40,314 nt of DNA from NCBI GenBank assembly GCA_030538115.1, contig JAUNUP010000026.1:1-40314 (forward strand). Reading direction: 5' to 3'. Positions within the stretch are counted from its first letter, which is position 1, and every line of letters begins with the position of its first letter. This stretch comes from Dermatophilus congolensis. GTDB taxonomy: Bacteria > Actinomycetota > Actinomycetes > Actinomycetales > Dermatophilaceae. Positions 1-7,610 of this stretch are shown in pieces. The position numbers were made by a program, and so were the translations under genes. The notes under the pieces are model-generated. The model was given only the letters and a program-made list of their open reading frames with translations, searched no databases and was not told where the DNA came from.

Positions 1-321
1 GCCAGCGCCGGCATTGACGGGGCGGTGCGGGTCTGGGACCCACACACCGGCACCGCGCTGCACACCCTGACCGGCCACACCGGCGAGGTGTCGGCACTGG
101 CCGTAGACCCGAACGGCCAATGGCTGGCCAGCGCCGGCGACTCAACGGTACGAGTCTGGGACCCACACACCGGGCAATCGATTGCGGCATTGCGCGTCGA
201 CAGCGAGATGGGATGCCTCGTCAGCGACAGGGAGGATGGCCTTCTGGCTGGCGGTGCTGGGCACTCCATCTTCGCCTTCGACCTGGTCTCGGGAGGGCCG
301 CACGGGCAGGGAGCACCGTGA
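1..321 (+). CDS. WD40-repeat protein, C-terminal fragment (5' end outside window)
   Basis: The open frame enters from the left edge and ends at TGA 319-321, so only the last 106 residues are visible. They contain two clear WD40 blades: VRVWDPHTG occurs twice, about 41 residues apart, with the GH dipeptide (LTGHTGEV) between them, and a last degenerate blade ending in IFAFDLVSG. The DNA repeat is also close (GTCTGGGACCCACACACCGG at 31 and again at 154), as in the recently duplicated WD40 arrays of actinomycete signalling or NB-ARC-type proteins. WD40 propellers are protein-interaction scaffolds; the catalytic or signalling part, if there is one, lies outside the window, so the function is unknown. 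The last blade lacks the closing WD, which suggests a natural C-terminus. Confidence 0.85.
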   Translation, partial: ASAGIDGAVRVWDPHTGTALHTLTGHTGEVSALAVDPNGQWLASAGDSTVRVWDPHTGQSIAALRVDSEMGCLVSDREDGLLAGGAGHSIFAFDLVSGGPHGQGAP

Positions 322-631
322 ACCGGCGCATCGGAAGTGGCGGCATACCGAGGGGCCGCAAGGTGCACGGCCGATTCGTCATGAACTGCATCGACGAGAC
401 CGCTCACATGCTCATCACCCAATGGACAGGCAATCCCGAGAAGGCGAGCAATAAATGACGACCTGCTGCCGGACGATCTTCGTGGCCCTTGACAAGAACG
501 GTATGGTCCGCCCGACCCCGACGTGGGTGCCGGTCACCGACGAAGACAAGGCTCTCGACGCCCACGCCATCGATCTCATCGAGATCCGCGCCCGCCACGA
601 GGAGACTGCGAATCCGACCGCCGGGCACTGA
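318..631 (+). pseudogene. Acyl-CoA thioesterase (hotdog fold) remnant with internal deletion
   Basis: Two short frames look like the two ends of one acyl-CoA thioesterase. From GTG 318 (overlapping the WD40 stop) to 458 the translation carries GRFVMNCIDETAHMLITQWT, which resembles the hotdog helix segment GGRVMxWIDEAAxxxA. From ATG 455 to 631 a second frame gives TIFVALDKNGMVRPTP and then VTDEDKALDAHAIDLIE, which resembles the C-terminal strand FVALDExGxPxPVP and tail of the same family. The roughly 50 residues expected between them (the central sheet) are missing, and the frames meet at ATAAATGAC. I infer a deletion plus frame change that left a non-functional remnant. This rests on family memory, not on an alignment. 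The alternative is two unrelated small hypothetical genes. Confidence 0.6.
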
Positions 632-638
632 TCCACCT

Positions 639-682
639 TTGAGAAGAATGTCATGATGTTTTAACAAACGGTTCCGTCCGTT
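639..682 (+). promoter_or_regulatory. Candidate promoter and operator of the sugar ABC operon
   Basis: TTGAGA (639-644) and TAACAA (662-667) are spaced by 17 bases. An inverted repeat AACGG-N6-CCGTT (667-682) lies over the expected transcription start, where a repressor would block initiation. No regulator gene is adjacent. The signal is weak to moderate. Confidence 0.4.
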
Positions 683-748
683 GCGCGCAGCACATAGACT
701 CCGTTCGTCGGCTCAGAGCTGTGCCGACGAGATCCACAGGAGACGCGC

Positions 749-2290
749 ATGCGAGAACACGTCCCCTCCGGCACGCCACTACTGCGAGTCGAAGGCATCA
801 GCAAGGCCTTTCCCGGTGTCCAGGCCCTCGACAACGTGCAGTTCGAGCTTCGCGGAGGAGAGGTGCATGCCCTCGTCGGTGAAAACGGGGCGGGCAAGTC
901 GACTCTGATGAAGGTGATGGGCGGCATTCACCAGCCCGACTCCGGAACCATCGAGCTGTACGGCGAGACCACGACCATCGACGGGCCTCTCGACGCCCAG
1001 AACCGCGGCATCAGCATCATCCATCAGGAGTTCAACCTGATGCCCGACCTGACGGTCGCGGAGAACATCTTCTTCGGCCGCGAGCCGAAGGGTGCGGGCG
1101 GGGTGCTGCTCGACAACGCAGCCATCGTCACCAAGACCCGTGAGCTGCTCGACCGGCTCGGCATCCTGCTCGACCCGACCGTGAAGGTGGGGCGTTTGTC
1201 GGTGGCGAGCCAGCAGATGGTCGAGATCGCGAAGGCCCTCAGCTTCGACTCGCGGGTGCTCATCATGGACGAGCCGACGGCCGCCCTCACCGATTCCGAG
1301 GTCGAGACCCTGTTCACCGTCATCGACGGCTTCGTAAACGAGTCGACGGGCGTCATCTACGTCTCGCACCGCATGGAGGAGATCAAGCGCATCTCGACCA
1401 CGATCACAGTGCTCCGCGACGGCGGGTACGTCGCCACCCAGCCCGCCGCCGATGTCACGATCGACCAGATCATCCAGCAGATGGTCGGCCGCGAGATCGC
1501 CGTCGACGTGCGCCCCGAACCCGCCGGCCCCAAAACCGAGCTCGCCCTCGAGGTCGAGGGCCTGAGCACCCCCACCCTCGTCAAAGACGTGAGCTTCACG
1601 CTGGCCAAGGGCGAGATCCTCGGCTTCGCGGGGCTCATGGGCGCCGGTCGCACGGAGGTGGCACGCGCCCTCGTCGGCGCCGACCCCGTCTCCGCCGGCA
1701 CCGTGAAGGTCGACGGCAGGCAGGTGAGCATCAAGTCACCCGCCGACGCGGTGCGGCTCGGCATCGGCTACCTCTCCGAAGACCGTAAGCACTACGGCCT
1801 GTGCCTCGACAAAGACATCACCACCAACATCGCGCTGCCGAACCTGTCGAACTGGTCGACGTGGTGGGGCATGGTGCGCGACGGGCAAGCCGCCGAGATC
1901 GCCTCGACGTACGTGAAATCGCTGCGCATCCGCACCCCGAGCATCAAGCAGCGCGCGAAGAACCTGTCGGGCGGCAACCAGCAGAAGGTCGTGCTCGCCA
2001 AGTGGCTGGCCCGCGACTGCGACGTGCTGATCTTCGACGAGCCCACGCGCGGCATCGACGTCGGAGCCAAAGACGAGATCTACACGCTGCTCACACAACT
2101 TGCGCAGCAGGGCAAGGCGATCATCGTCATCTCCTCCGAGATCCCGGAGGTGCTGCGCCTGGCCGAGCGGATCCTCGTCATGTGCGAGGGGCGCATCACG
2201 GGCGAACTCGCCAATGCCGAGGCCACGCAAGAAAAGATCATGACCTACGCCACCACGTTCTCGCCCACGCTCACCAAGGAAGCCTCATGA
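749..2290 (+). CDS. Sugar-type ABC transporter ATPase (RbsA/MglA class, two ATPase domains)
   Basis: This 513-residue protein energises uptake of a sugar or sugar-like solute from the cytoplasmic side. It has two nucleotide-binding domains in tandem. Domain 1 has Walker A GENGAGKST (residues 44-52), the variant signature LSVASQQ and Walker B VLIMDEPTAAL. Domain 2 has the degenerate P-loop GLMGAGRTE that is typical of this class, signature LSGGNQQKV and Walker B VLIFDEPTRGID. The length is normal for the family. ATG 749 is preceded by AGGAGA at 738-743. The stop overlaps the permease start (ATGA at 2287-2290), so the two are probably translationally coupled. The substrate cannot be read from the sequence: no isomerase, kinase or regulator gene is next to the operon. 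Confidence 0.95.
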   Translation: MREHVPSGTPLLRVEGISKAFPGVQALDNVQFELRGGEVHALVGENGAGKSTLMKVMGGIHQPDSGTIELYGETTTIDGPLDAQNRGISIIHQEFNLMPDLTVAENIFFGREPKGAGGVLLDNAAIVTKTRELLDRLGILLDPTVKVGRLSVASQQMVEIAKALSFDSRVLIMDEPTAALTDSEVETLFTVIDGFVNESTGVIYVSHRMEEIKRISTTITVLRDGGYVATQPAADVTIDQIIQQMVGREIAVDVRPEPAGPKTELALEVEGLSTPTLVKDVSFTLAKGEILGFAGLMGAGRTEVARALVGADPVSAGTVKVDGRQVSIKSPADAVRLGIGYLSEDRKHYGLCLDKDITTNIALPNLSNWSTWWGMVRDGQAAEIASTYVKSLRIRTPSIKQRAKNLSGGNQQKVVLAKWLARDCDVLIFDEPTRGIDVGAKDEIYTLLTQLAQQGKAIIVISSEIPEVLRLAERILVMCEGRITGELANAEATQEKIMTYATTFSPTLTKEAS

Positions 2291-3303
2291 CCTCCTCCGC
2301 CCCCACCAAGAAGTCACGGAGCACGGGCTCCACCAGCGCGGCGGGATCGTCGTGGAAGTCGTTCTACGACAGGCACGCCGCGCAGGTGCTCATCGTCGGT
2401 AGCCAGTTGCTGCTGATGATCGTGTTCACGATCATGAGCCCGTACTTCCTACAGGTGAACAACATCTCGGCGCTGCTGCTCGACGCGTCGGTGTACGTGC
2501 TGCTGGCCCTGGGCCTGACGTTCGTCATCGCCACCGGCGGGATCGACCTGACGCCCGGTTTCGGTCTGGCGTTCACGGGCGTCTGCACGGCCCTGGCCAT
2601 GACTGCGCTGGGCGGCTCGATGTGGGTCGCGATCATCGTCGGCGCGCTGGCCGGCATTCTCGCGGGCACGCTGCTCGGCGCGATCAACGGATGGCTGGTC
2701 GCCTATCTGCGCATGCAGCCGATGATCGCGACCCTCGCGATGATGCTCGCCGCGTGGGGCGCGGCGCTCGTGCTTACCGGCACCCGCTCGATCCCCCTCA
2801 ACGAATTCGCACCGTTTCTACAACTCGGCAACGGCACCACCTTCGGCATCACCAACGCGATCTTCCTCGTCATCGTCGCCGCGGTCATCGCGCACTACCT
2901 GCTCAACAACTCCCTCATCGGCCGTTACGCCATCGCGATGGGCTCGAACGAGGAGGCGACGCGCCTGTCGGGCGTGAACGTGCGGCGCTGGAAGTGGAAG
3001 GTCTACGCCCTCGCCGGCACGTTCACCGGCCTCGCGGGCGTGCTGATGGCGAGCAAACTCGGCTCCGGCAAGCCCGACGTCGGCCAGTCGTACGAGATGT
3101 ACGCGATCGCCGCAGCCGTTCTCGGAGGTGCCTCGCTGCGCGGAGGCCGTGCCAACGTGTTCGGCTCCGTCATCGGCGCCATCCTCATCGCGACCATCCG
3201 AAACGGCTCCGTGCTGCTCGGCGTGCCCGAAGAATGGCAGAAGATCGTGCTCGCCGTCGTCGTTCTCGCCGCCGTCTACCTCGACGTGCGCCGCGGCGAG
3301 TGA
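2287..3303 (+). CDS. Sugar ABC transporter permease (RbsC-like)
   Basis: A 338-residue inner-membrane permease of the BPD_transp_2 type that forms the channel for the preceding ATPase. After a Ser/Thr/Lys-rich N-terminus of about 25 residues come multiple hydrophobic helices. The family pattern LALGLTFVIATGGIDLTPG is clear near residues 75-95, and the cytoplasmic coupling loop is visible as GSNEEATRLSGVNV. ATG 2287 overlaps the ATPase stop by four bases and fixes the start. The frame is open further upstream, but there it only shadows the ATPase gene. A 50-bp gap separates it from the binding protein. Confidence 0.93.
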   Translation: MTSSAPTKKSRSTGSTSAAGSSWKSFYDRHAAQVLIVGSQLLLMIVFTIMSPYFLQVNNISALLLDASVYVLLALGLTFVIATGGIDLTPGFGLAFTGVCTALAMTALGGSMWVAIIVGALAGILAGTLLGAINGWLVAYLRMQPMIATLAMMLAAWGAALVLTGTRSIPLNEFAPFLQLGNGTTFGITNAIFLVIVAAVIAHYLLNNSLIGRYAIAMGSNEEATRLSGVNVRRWKWKVYALAGTFTGLAGVLMASKLGSGKPDVGQSYEMYAIAAAVLGGASLRGGRANVFGSVIGAILIATIRNGSVLLGVPEEWQKIVLAVVVLAAVYLDVRRGE

Positions 3304-3353
3304 CCCACCAGAACCTCGAAGAAGAACCCGTCAACAACCCGATCGGAGTGCAC

Positions 3354-4352
3354 ATGAACCGCACTGTCACCCGCCGTACCGCCGTCGCCGCCGTGGCTGC
3401 AGCGATGCTCCTGACCACGGCCGCCTGCAACCGCGAAAGCCCCGCCCCCAGCAGCGACGGCACCGCCGGTGGCCCCTCCGGCGCGATGAACATTGCGGTC
3501 GTCGCCAAGGGCTACGCCAGCCCGTTCTGGGCCACCGTCAAGGCCGGAGCCGAGAAGGCGGGCAGCGACCTGGGCGTCGGCGTGACGTTCAACGGCCCCG
3601 ACAACGAGAGCGACATCAACCGTCAGGTCGACCAGCTGAACCAAGCGTTCGTGCGTACCCCGTCGGCGCTCGTGTTCGCGGCCCTCGACTCCAGCGCCTC
3701 CGCGACGGCGCTCGACAAGTTCAAGAACGCGAACATCCCGGTCGTGGCGTTCGACTCCGGCGTGCCCGGCTCCGAGGTGCCCGTGTCGACAGTCGCGACC
3801 GACAACAAGGCCGCCGCCGCAGAGGCGGCGAAGAAGATGATCGAGCTCACCGGTGGCAAGGGCAAGATCGCGATCATCTGCCACTCGCAGACCTCCGTGA
3901 CCGGCACCGACCGCCGCGACGGGTTCCAGGAGTACATCAAGGCCAACGCTCCTGACCTGCAGATCGTCGACATCCAGTACAACGACTCCGACCAGGCCAA
4001 GGCCGAAACCCAGGCCGCCGCGATCCTGCAGGCCAACCCCGACCTCGCGGGCCTGTTCGCCACCGACGACGACGGCGCCGTCGCCAGCGCCAACGCCGTC
4101 GGCCGCACCAACCGCAGCGAAGTGAAGATCATTGGCTTCGACTCGGGCAAGGTGCAGATCGACGCGATCAAGGCCGACAAGATCAGCGGCTCGATCACCC
4201 AGAACCCGTTCAAGATGGGCTACCTGGCCGTCGAGACCGCGAAGAAGGCCGTCGAGGGCCAGAGCGTCGAGAAGGTCATCGACTCCGGCTTCGCCTGGTA
4301 CGACAAGACCAACATCGACACCCCGGAGATCCAAGAAGCGATCTACGAGTGA
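3354..4352 (+). CDS. Sugar ABC transporter substrate-binding lipoprotein (RbsB-like)
   Basis: A 332-residue periplasmic-binding-protein-like I (Peripla_BP_4) protein. The N-terminus has Arg residues, a hydrophobic stretch and lipobox TTAAC with Cys25, so the mature protein should be lipid-anchored outside the membrane, where it hands substrate to the permease. Family landmarks are VAKGYASPFWATVKAGAE, the hinge-side VVAFDSGVPGSEV, IGFDSG and the C-terminal ITQNPFKMGYLAVE. ATG 3354 has GGAG (3344-3347) upstream; GTG 3348 in the same frame is an alternative. The binding protein comes last in the operon. Ligand unknown; ribose, galactose, xylose or autoinducer-2-like ligands are all possible for this family. 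Confidence 0.92.
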   Translation: MNRTVTRRTAVAAVAAAMLLTTAACNRESPAPSSDGTAGGPSGAMNIAVVAKGYASPFWATVKAGAEKAGSDLGVGVTFNGPDNESDINRQVDQLNQAFVRTPSALVFAALDSSASATALDKFKNANIPVVAFDSGVPGSEVPVSTVATDNKAAAAEAAKKMIELTGGKGKIAIICHSQTSVTGTDRRDGFQEYIKANAPDLQIVDIQYNDSDQAKAETQAAAILQANPDLAGLFATDDDGAVASANAVGRTNRSEVKIIGFDSGKVQIDAIKADKISGSITQNPFKMGYLAVETAKKAVEGQSVEKVIDSGFAWYDKTNIDTPEIQEAIYE

Positions 4353-4373
4353 GGTGACTACGCGCCCCCTCCC

Positions 4374-4428
4374 GTGCCGTGGCACTTCTGCTGAAACGTG
4401 AGGGGTCGGGATACATGTGCCACGGCAC
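4374..4428 (-). repeat. Palindrome-bounded intergenic repeat, copy 1
   Basis: A 55-bp element with perfect 12-bp inverted ends, GTGCCGTGGCAC (4374-4385) and GTGCCACGGCAC (4417-4428). Read on the minus strand it follows the shared plan: end repeat, ATG, about 20 variable bases, CAGCAGAA, end repeat. It pairs head to head with copy 2, 14 bp away. It sits between convergent genes. Confidence 0.85.
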
Positions 4429-4442
4429 CACCATCCGGGCTG

Positions 4443-4498
4443 GTGCCGTGGCACATGAAACCCAGCCGGTTCGCCTCCCAGCAGAAGTGCCACGGCAC
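4443..4498 (+). repeat. Palindrome-bounded intergenic repeat, copy 2
   Basis: A 56-bp element with the same perfect 12-bp inverted ends as copy 1 (4443-4454 and 4487-4498) in the opposite orientation. ATG follows the first end and CAGCAGAA precedes the second. Copies 1 and 2 together form a 125-bp composite inverted repeat that could fold as one structure or act as a bidirectional terminator for the convergent neighbours. Confidence 0.85.
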
Positions 4499-4538
4499 GG
4501 AGAGAGGGGCACATCTCTGCCTACCCTTCCCCCGCGGG

Positions 4539-5939
4539 CTACAGCATGTCGATCAGCGAGATGAAGCCGACCGCGAAGACGGCGATCGCAGAGACGATGA
4601 GGTAGGTCATGAACAAGTTGCCGTCCTTGATGCGCGGGTCGGTCTCCTTGAACGACAGGTACAACGTCGCCACCGACACGGCCATGAGATAGAGCGCGTT
4701 GAGCACGCCGCCGAGGATGACGAGCGCCAGCGGCGACTTGACGATGACGCCGAGGATGCCCCAGATGATCGGCAGGAAGATCATGAGGAAGCGCATCCAC
4801 CGGTTGCGGGCGTGCACGTCGCGCCAGTCGAAGACACCGAACACCGCGATGGCGTTGGCCGTCTGGCGGCTGAGGCTGGGCACGTTGGCGAGGATGGTCT
4901 TGAACAGGGCGATGGCCGCAAAGATGAGGAAGATGTTGCCCGCCCAGCCGCCGATCGTGTCGGTGAAGATGCGCGAGATGACGCTGAGCACCTCGTTGCC
5001 CTTGGGCTCGAGGCCCTGCGGGTGCAGCACGGCCGCGCCGAGGATGTAGAACGCGGCGGTCGACAGCGTGTAGATCACCCAGGCCACCCAGGCGTCGATC
5101 TTCATCACGCGGATCCAGCCGCGTGCCCGGCGGGCCCAGTCGTCGGAGCCGTCGTTCGGGCCGGTCCAGGCCGCGTACCCCTTCTCCACGCACCAGAAGC
5201 TGTACGAGGTGATCTCGCCCGCACCCACGCCGGTGAGGCCGAACATTCCGAGCGCCACACCCATCGCACCTGCGGCGATCTGGAAGGTCATGCCACCGGC
5301 GAGGTCACCGGCAGTCCACGCGAACGGCGTGATCTGGATGCCGAAGACCATGACGACGACCATGAACGTCACGACCACGACCAGCACGGTCGAGACCTTC
5401 TCGACGATGTCGTAGCGGTTCGTGAAGTGGATGGCGATCGCGATCACCACCATGACCAGCACCCAGAATCCGATCGAGGCCCGCGAGGTCGGATCGCCGT
5501 CGATCGGGAAGAGCATCGACAACGCCAGCCCGGCCGCGCCGAGTACACCGGCCTGGCTCGTGAGGAATTGCAAGAACATGAGCACGGCCAGGTACGAGAT
5601 CCAACCGCGTTTGCCGACCTTGGGTGGCACGTGGTCGTAGCCGGGGATGCCGGCCTGGCCGGTCGAGATCGACCAGCGCGCGAGCTCGATCTGCACGGCG
5701 ACCTTGACGAACGTGGAGACGAAGACCAGCCACAGCAGCATGAACCCGACAGTGGCGCCGAGCGCCGTCGCGGTGAGCAGCTCACCGGAGCCGACGACCG
5801 CTGCGCTGGTGATCATGCCGGGCCCGAGGAACCTCAGGCTCGGCCCCCAACCGGTGGGTGGCTCTTGGATCTTCGACGGATCGAGGGTGTAGGGATCGGA
5901 TGGCTGCGCCGAAGAATGTTGCGGCAGCGACGAAGACAT
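4539..5939 (-). CDS. Nramp-like transporter with non-canonical metal-site motifs
   Basis: A 466-residue integral membrane protein with about 11 hydrophobic segments and the Nramp family layout, starting with the GPGMITSAAVVGSGEL segment of helix 1. In classical Nramp proteins this helix carries DPGN and helix 6 carries a Met-Pro-His motif, which bind Mn/Fe. Here the DPGN position reads GSGE (residues 50-53), and the helix 6 region reads LTGVGAGEITSY (about 235-246) with no Met. It therefore probably does not carry Mn/Fe by the usual chemistry; Nramp-related Mg transporters and other divergent clades also lack these residues. ATG 5939 has AGGAG seven bases upstream. A CTGACG-N17-TACGTT promoter lies upstream. 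Substrate unknown. Confidence 0.82.
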   Translation of the reverse strand: MSSSLPQHSSAQPSDPYTLDPSKIQEPPTGWGPSLRFLGPGMITSAAVVGSGELLTATALGATVGFMLLWLVFVSTFVKVAVQIELARWSISTGQAGIPGYDHVPPKVGKRGWISYLAVLMFLQFLTSQAGVLGAAGLALSMLFPIDGDPTSRASIGFWVLVMVVIAIAIHFTNRYDIVEKVSTVLVVVVTFMVVVMVFGIQITPFAWTAGDLAGGMTFQIAAGAMGVALGMFGLTGVGAGEITSYSFWCVEKGYAAWTGPNDGSDDWARRARGWIRVMKIDAWVAWVIYTLSTAAFYILGAAVLHPQGLEPKGNEVLSVISRIFTDTIGGWAGNIFLIFAAIALFKTILANVPSLSRQTANAIAVFGVFDWRDVHARNRWMRFLMIFLPIIWGILGVIVKSPLALVILGGVLNALYLMAVSVATLYLSFKETDPRIKDGNLFMTYLIVSAIAVFAVGFISLIDML

Positions 5940-5974
5940 GACGGACTCCTGGACGAGACGATGAAGGTCGCTCG

Positions 5975-6003
5975 AACGTATGCCTAGCGCGAGGTCGCGT
6001 CAG
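5975..6003 (-). promoter_or_regulatory. Candidate promoter of the Nramp-like gene
   Basis: On the minus strand CTGACG (5998-6003) and TACGTT (5975-5980) are separated by exactly 17 bases, about 35 bases before ATG 5939 and upstream of its AGGAG ribosome site. Nothing else was identified between 5940 and 6117. Confidence 0.4.
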
Positions 6004-6117
6004 CCGGATCGACATAGTTGCCGCGCCTTGCCGGGCCGGAGCGGCACTGCGGGTCCTTTCCGGGCCTGGTTCGCGCGTTTCTAATTGCGCCGGGGCGGCT
6101 CAGCGGGCCCGGGCGAG

Positions 6118-6154
6118 CGAGGGCGCTTGGCCCACACGGAGCCAAGCGCCCTCG
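6118..6154 (-). terminator. Hairpin downstream of the PRC-barrel gene
   Basis: Perfect 14-bp stem CGAGGGCGCTTGGC / GCCAAGCGCCCTCG with a 9-base loop, 17 bases past the minus-strand stop at 6172. There is no long U-tract, as is common in high-GC actinomycetes. Confidence 0.7.
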
Positions 6155-6171
6155 ATCAGTCGACTGCTGTG

Positions 6172-7317
6172 TCAGTCGGCGTGGTGGAAGCCCGCGTTGT
6201 AGGCCGCCTGCTCGTCGAGGAACCACACGTCGGGCGTGCGCTCCACGTGAACGGCCTCACCGGAGCGGAACGACTTCGTGTCTTCCCACGCCCGCACCGG
6301 GTGTCCGAGCGGCCGGGTGCGGTCGCCCAGCGGCGCCGCCGAGCCGATACCGTAACCGCCGTCGCGCACCTCGTCGAGGCTGCTCTCGACCCACGGCACG
6401 TTGTACCGATCCCCCGTCGAGGTCAGGCCGATCTCGGCATCGCTGCCCGCCACGTCTGCGTGCCCGTCGCGCGAGTCGCGGTCTCCGGGTACGACATCGG
6501 GCTCTCCGACGGAGCGGTCGCCGGGCACGACGTCCGGCTCGTCCCCCGCCCGATCGCCCGGCACAGCCTCGCTCCTGCCCGCGTCGTGGTCGGTACCCGC
6601 CACCGCGCGTTCGCCGGTACCGTGGTCCGCTCCGGCCACGCCGAGCCCGCCCACTCCGGCACTACCTGCGAGCAGCGAATCGGTGACGCTCTGGTCTTCG
6701 AGCTTCTCGACGCGCTCGTCCATCCGCTCGAAGCGCTCGTCTCGGCGCTGCTGCGCACCGGGATCGTCCAGGGCGGAGACAGGATCGTCCGCGGCGCGGT
6801 CGTCACGCACGTCATCGACGACACGGTCATCGCGAACGTCATCGACGGCTCGGTCGTCGCGCTCGTCGCCGACAACGCCCTCACGGTGGGCGTCGCCGTG
6901 GCCTGCCCAGCCGTGGCCGCGGTAGTAGCTCTGCAGCTCCTCCTCCTCGGCGGGCGAGAGGTGATCGTCGGCCTCGACGTGCGGCGCTCCCTTGATCACG
7001 TCTTTCGTGTAGGGAACTCGCAGGTCGTCGGTGTCGGTGTCGACGCCGGACATCGGCACGAGGCTCTCGCGCATGCCGAAGAAGCCACTCTTGACCGTGA
7101 CCCACGAGGGCTTGCCGGTCTCGTCTCGCAGATAGACGCGTCCGACCGAGCCGACCTTCTCGCCTTCGGAGTCGAAGACGGTGGCGGTGATGAGCCGGTC
7201 GAGGGTTTCCTCACTCACAGCCGGAGCCACAGGCTCGGGCGCACGGCCCGAAGTGGGCGCGAGGGAGGGGTCGTCGGTGAGGTGGGTGCGGTCCGGGTCG
7301 CGGGGGTAATCGGTCAC
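6172..7317 (-). CDS. PRC-barrel domain protein with acidic repeat linker
   Basis: A 381-residue soluble protein. Residues about 40-135 form a PRC-barrel: LITATVFDSEGEKVGSVGRV, then VTVKSGFFG and RVPYTKDVIKGAPH. PRC-barrels occur as small beta-barrel modules in RimM and in stress-related actinomycete proteins. Residues 151-178 are an Asp/Arg repeat (DDRAVDDV, DDRVVDDV, DDRAADD), followed by a coiled-coil-like stretch ERFERMDERVEKLED and then a second low-complexity part with two copies of EPDVVPGDR. The C-terminus, VWFLDEQAAYNAGFHHAD, is more ordered. GTG 7317 is chosen because GAGGAG lies seven bases upstream. It is probably a single-gene unit and may be a general stress protein, but the sequence does not prove a role. 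Confidence 0.8.
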   Translation of the reverse strand: MTDYPRDPDRTHLTDDPSLAPTSGRAPEPVAPAVSEETLDRLITATVFDSEGEKVGSVGRVYLRDETGKPSWVTVKSGFFGMRESLVPMSGVDTDTDDLRVPYTKDVIKGAPHVEADDHLSPAEEEELQSYYRGHGWAGHGDAHREGVVGDERDDRAVDDVRDDRVVDDVRDDRAADDPVSALDDPGAQQRRDERFERMDERVEKLEDQSVTDSLLAGSAGVGGLGVAGADHGTGERAVAGTDHDAGRSEAVPGDRAGDEPDVVPGDRSVGEPDVVPGDRDSRDGHADVAGSDAEIGLTSTGDRYNVPWVESSLDEVRDGGYGIGSAAPLGDRTRPLGHPVRAWEDTKSFRSGEAVHVERTPDVWFLDEQAAYNAGFHHAD

Positions 7318-7549
7318 TGGAGAACTCCTCGTTGCTCGAAGCGAGAGTCCTCCCGCACACATGCGAGCACGTGGAGCGCGAGCGATGTCGGGAGGCGAGA
7401 GTCGGGTCGTCGTGGCGCGCCGGTCTGTGCGCCACCGCAGCATCGAACAGGGGCGGCCGTCCTCACGGGCACGGCCACCGGAACGCCAACGCTACTGGAC
7501 GACCGCCACCTCGGCATCCGGATCGTTCCAACCGGAGAAAGGCATGCGA

Positions 7550-7583
7550 AAGTGCAGGGTGCGAGCCTTCACACCCTGCACTT
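7550..7583 (-). terminator. Hairpin downstream of the glutathionyl-hydroquinone reductase-like gene
   Basis: Perfect 12-bp stem AAGTGCAGGGTG / CACCCTGCACTT with a 10-base loop, 28 bases after the stop at 7611. On the minus strand it is followed by a short T-containing run. The rest of 7318-7549 holds nothing I recognise. Confidence 0.7.
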
Positions 7584-7610
7584 ACGTATCGTCTTCTCGC
7601 CCTTACGCGC

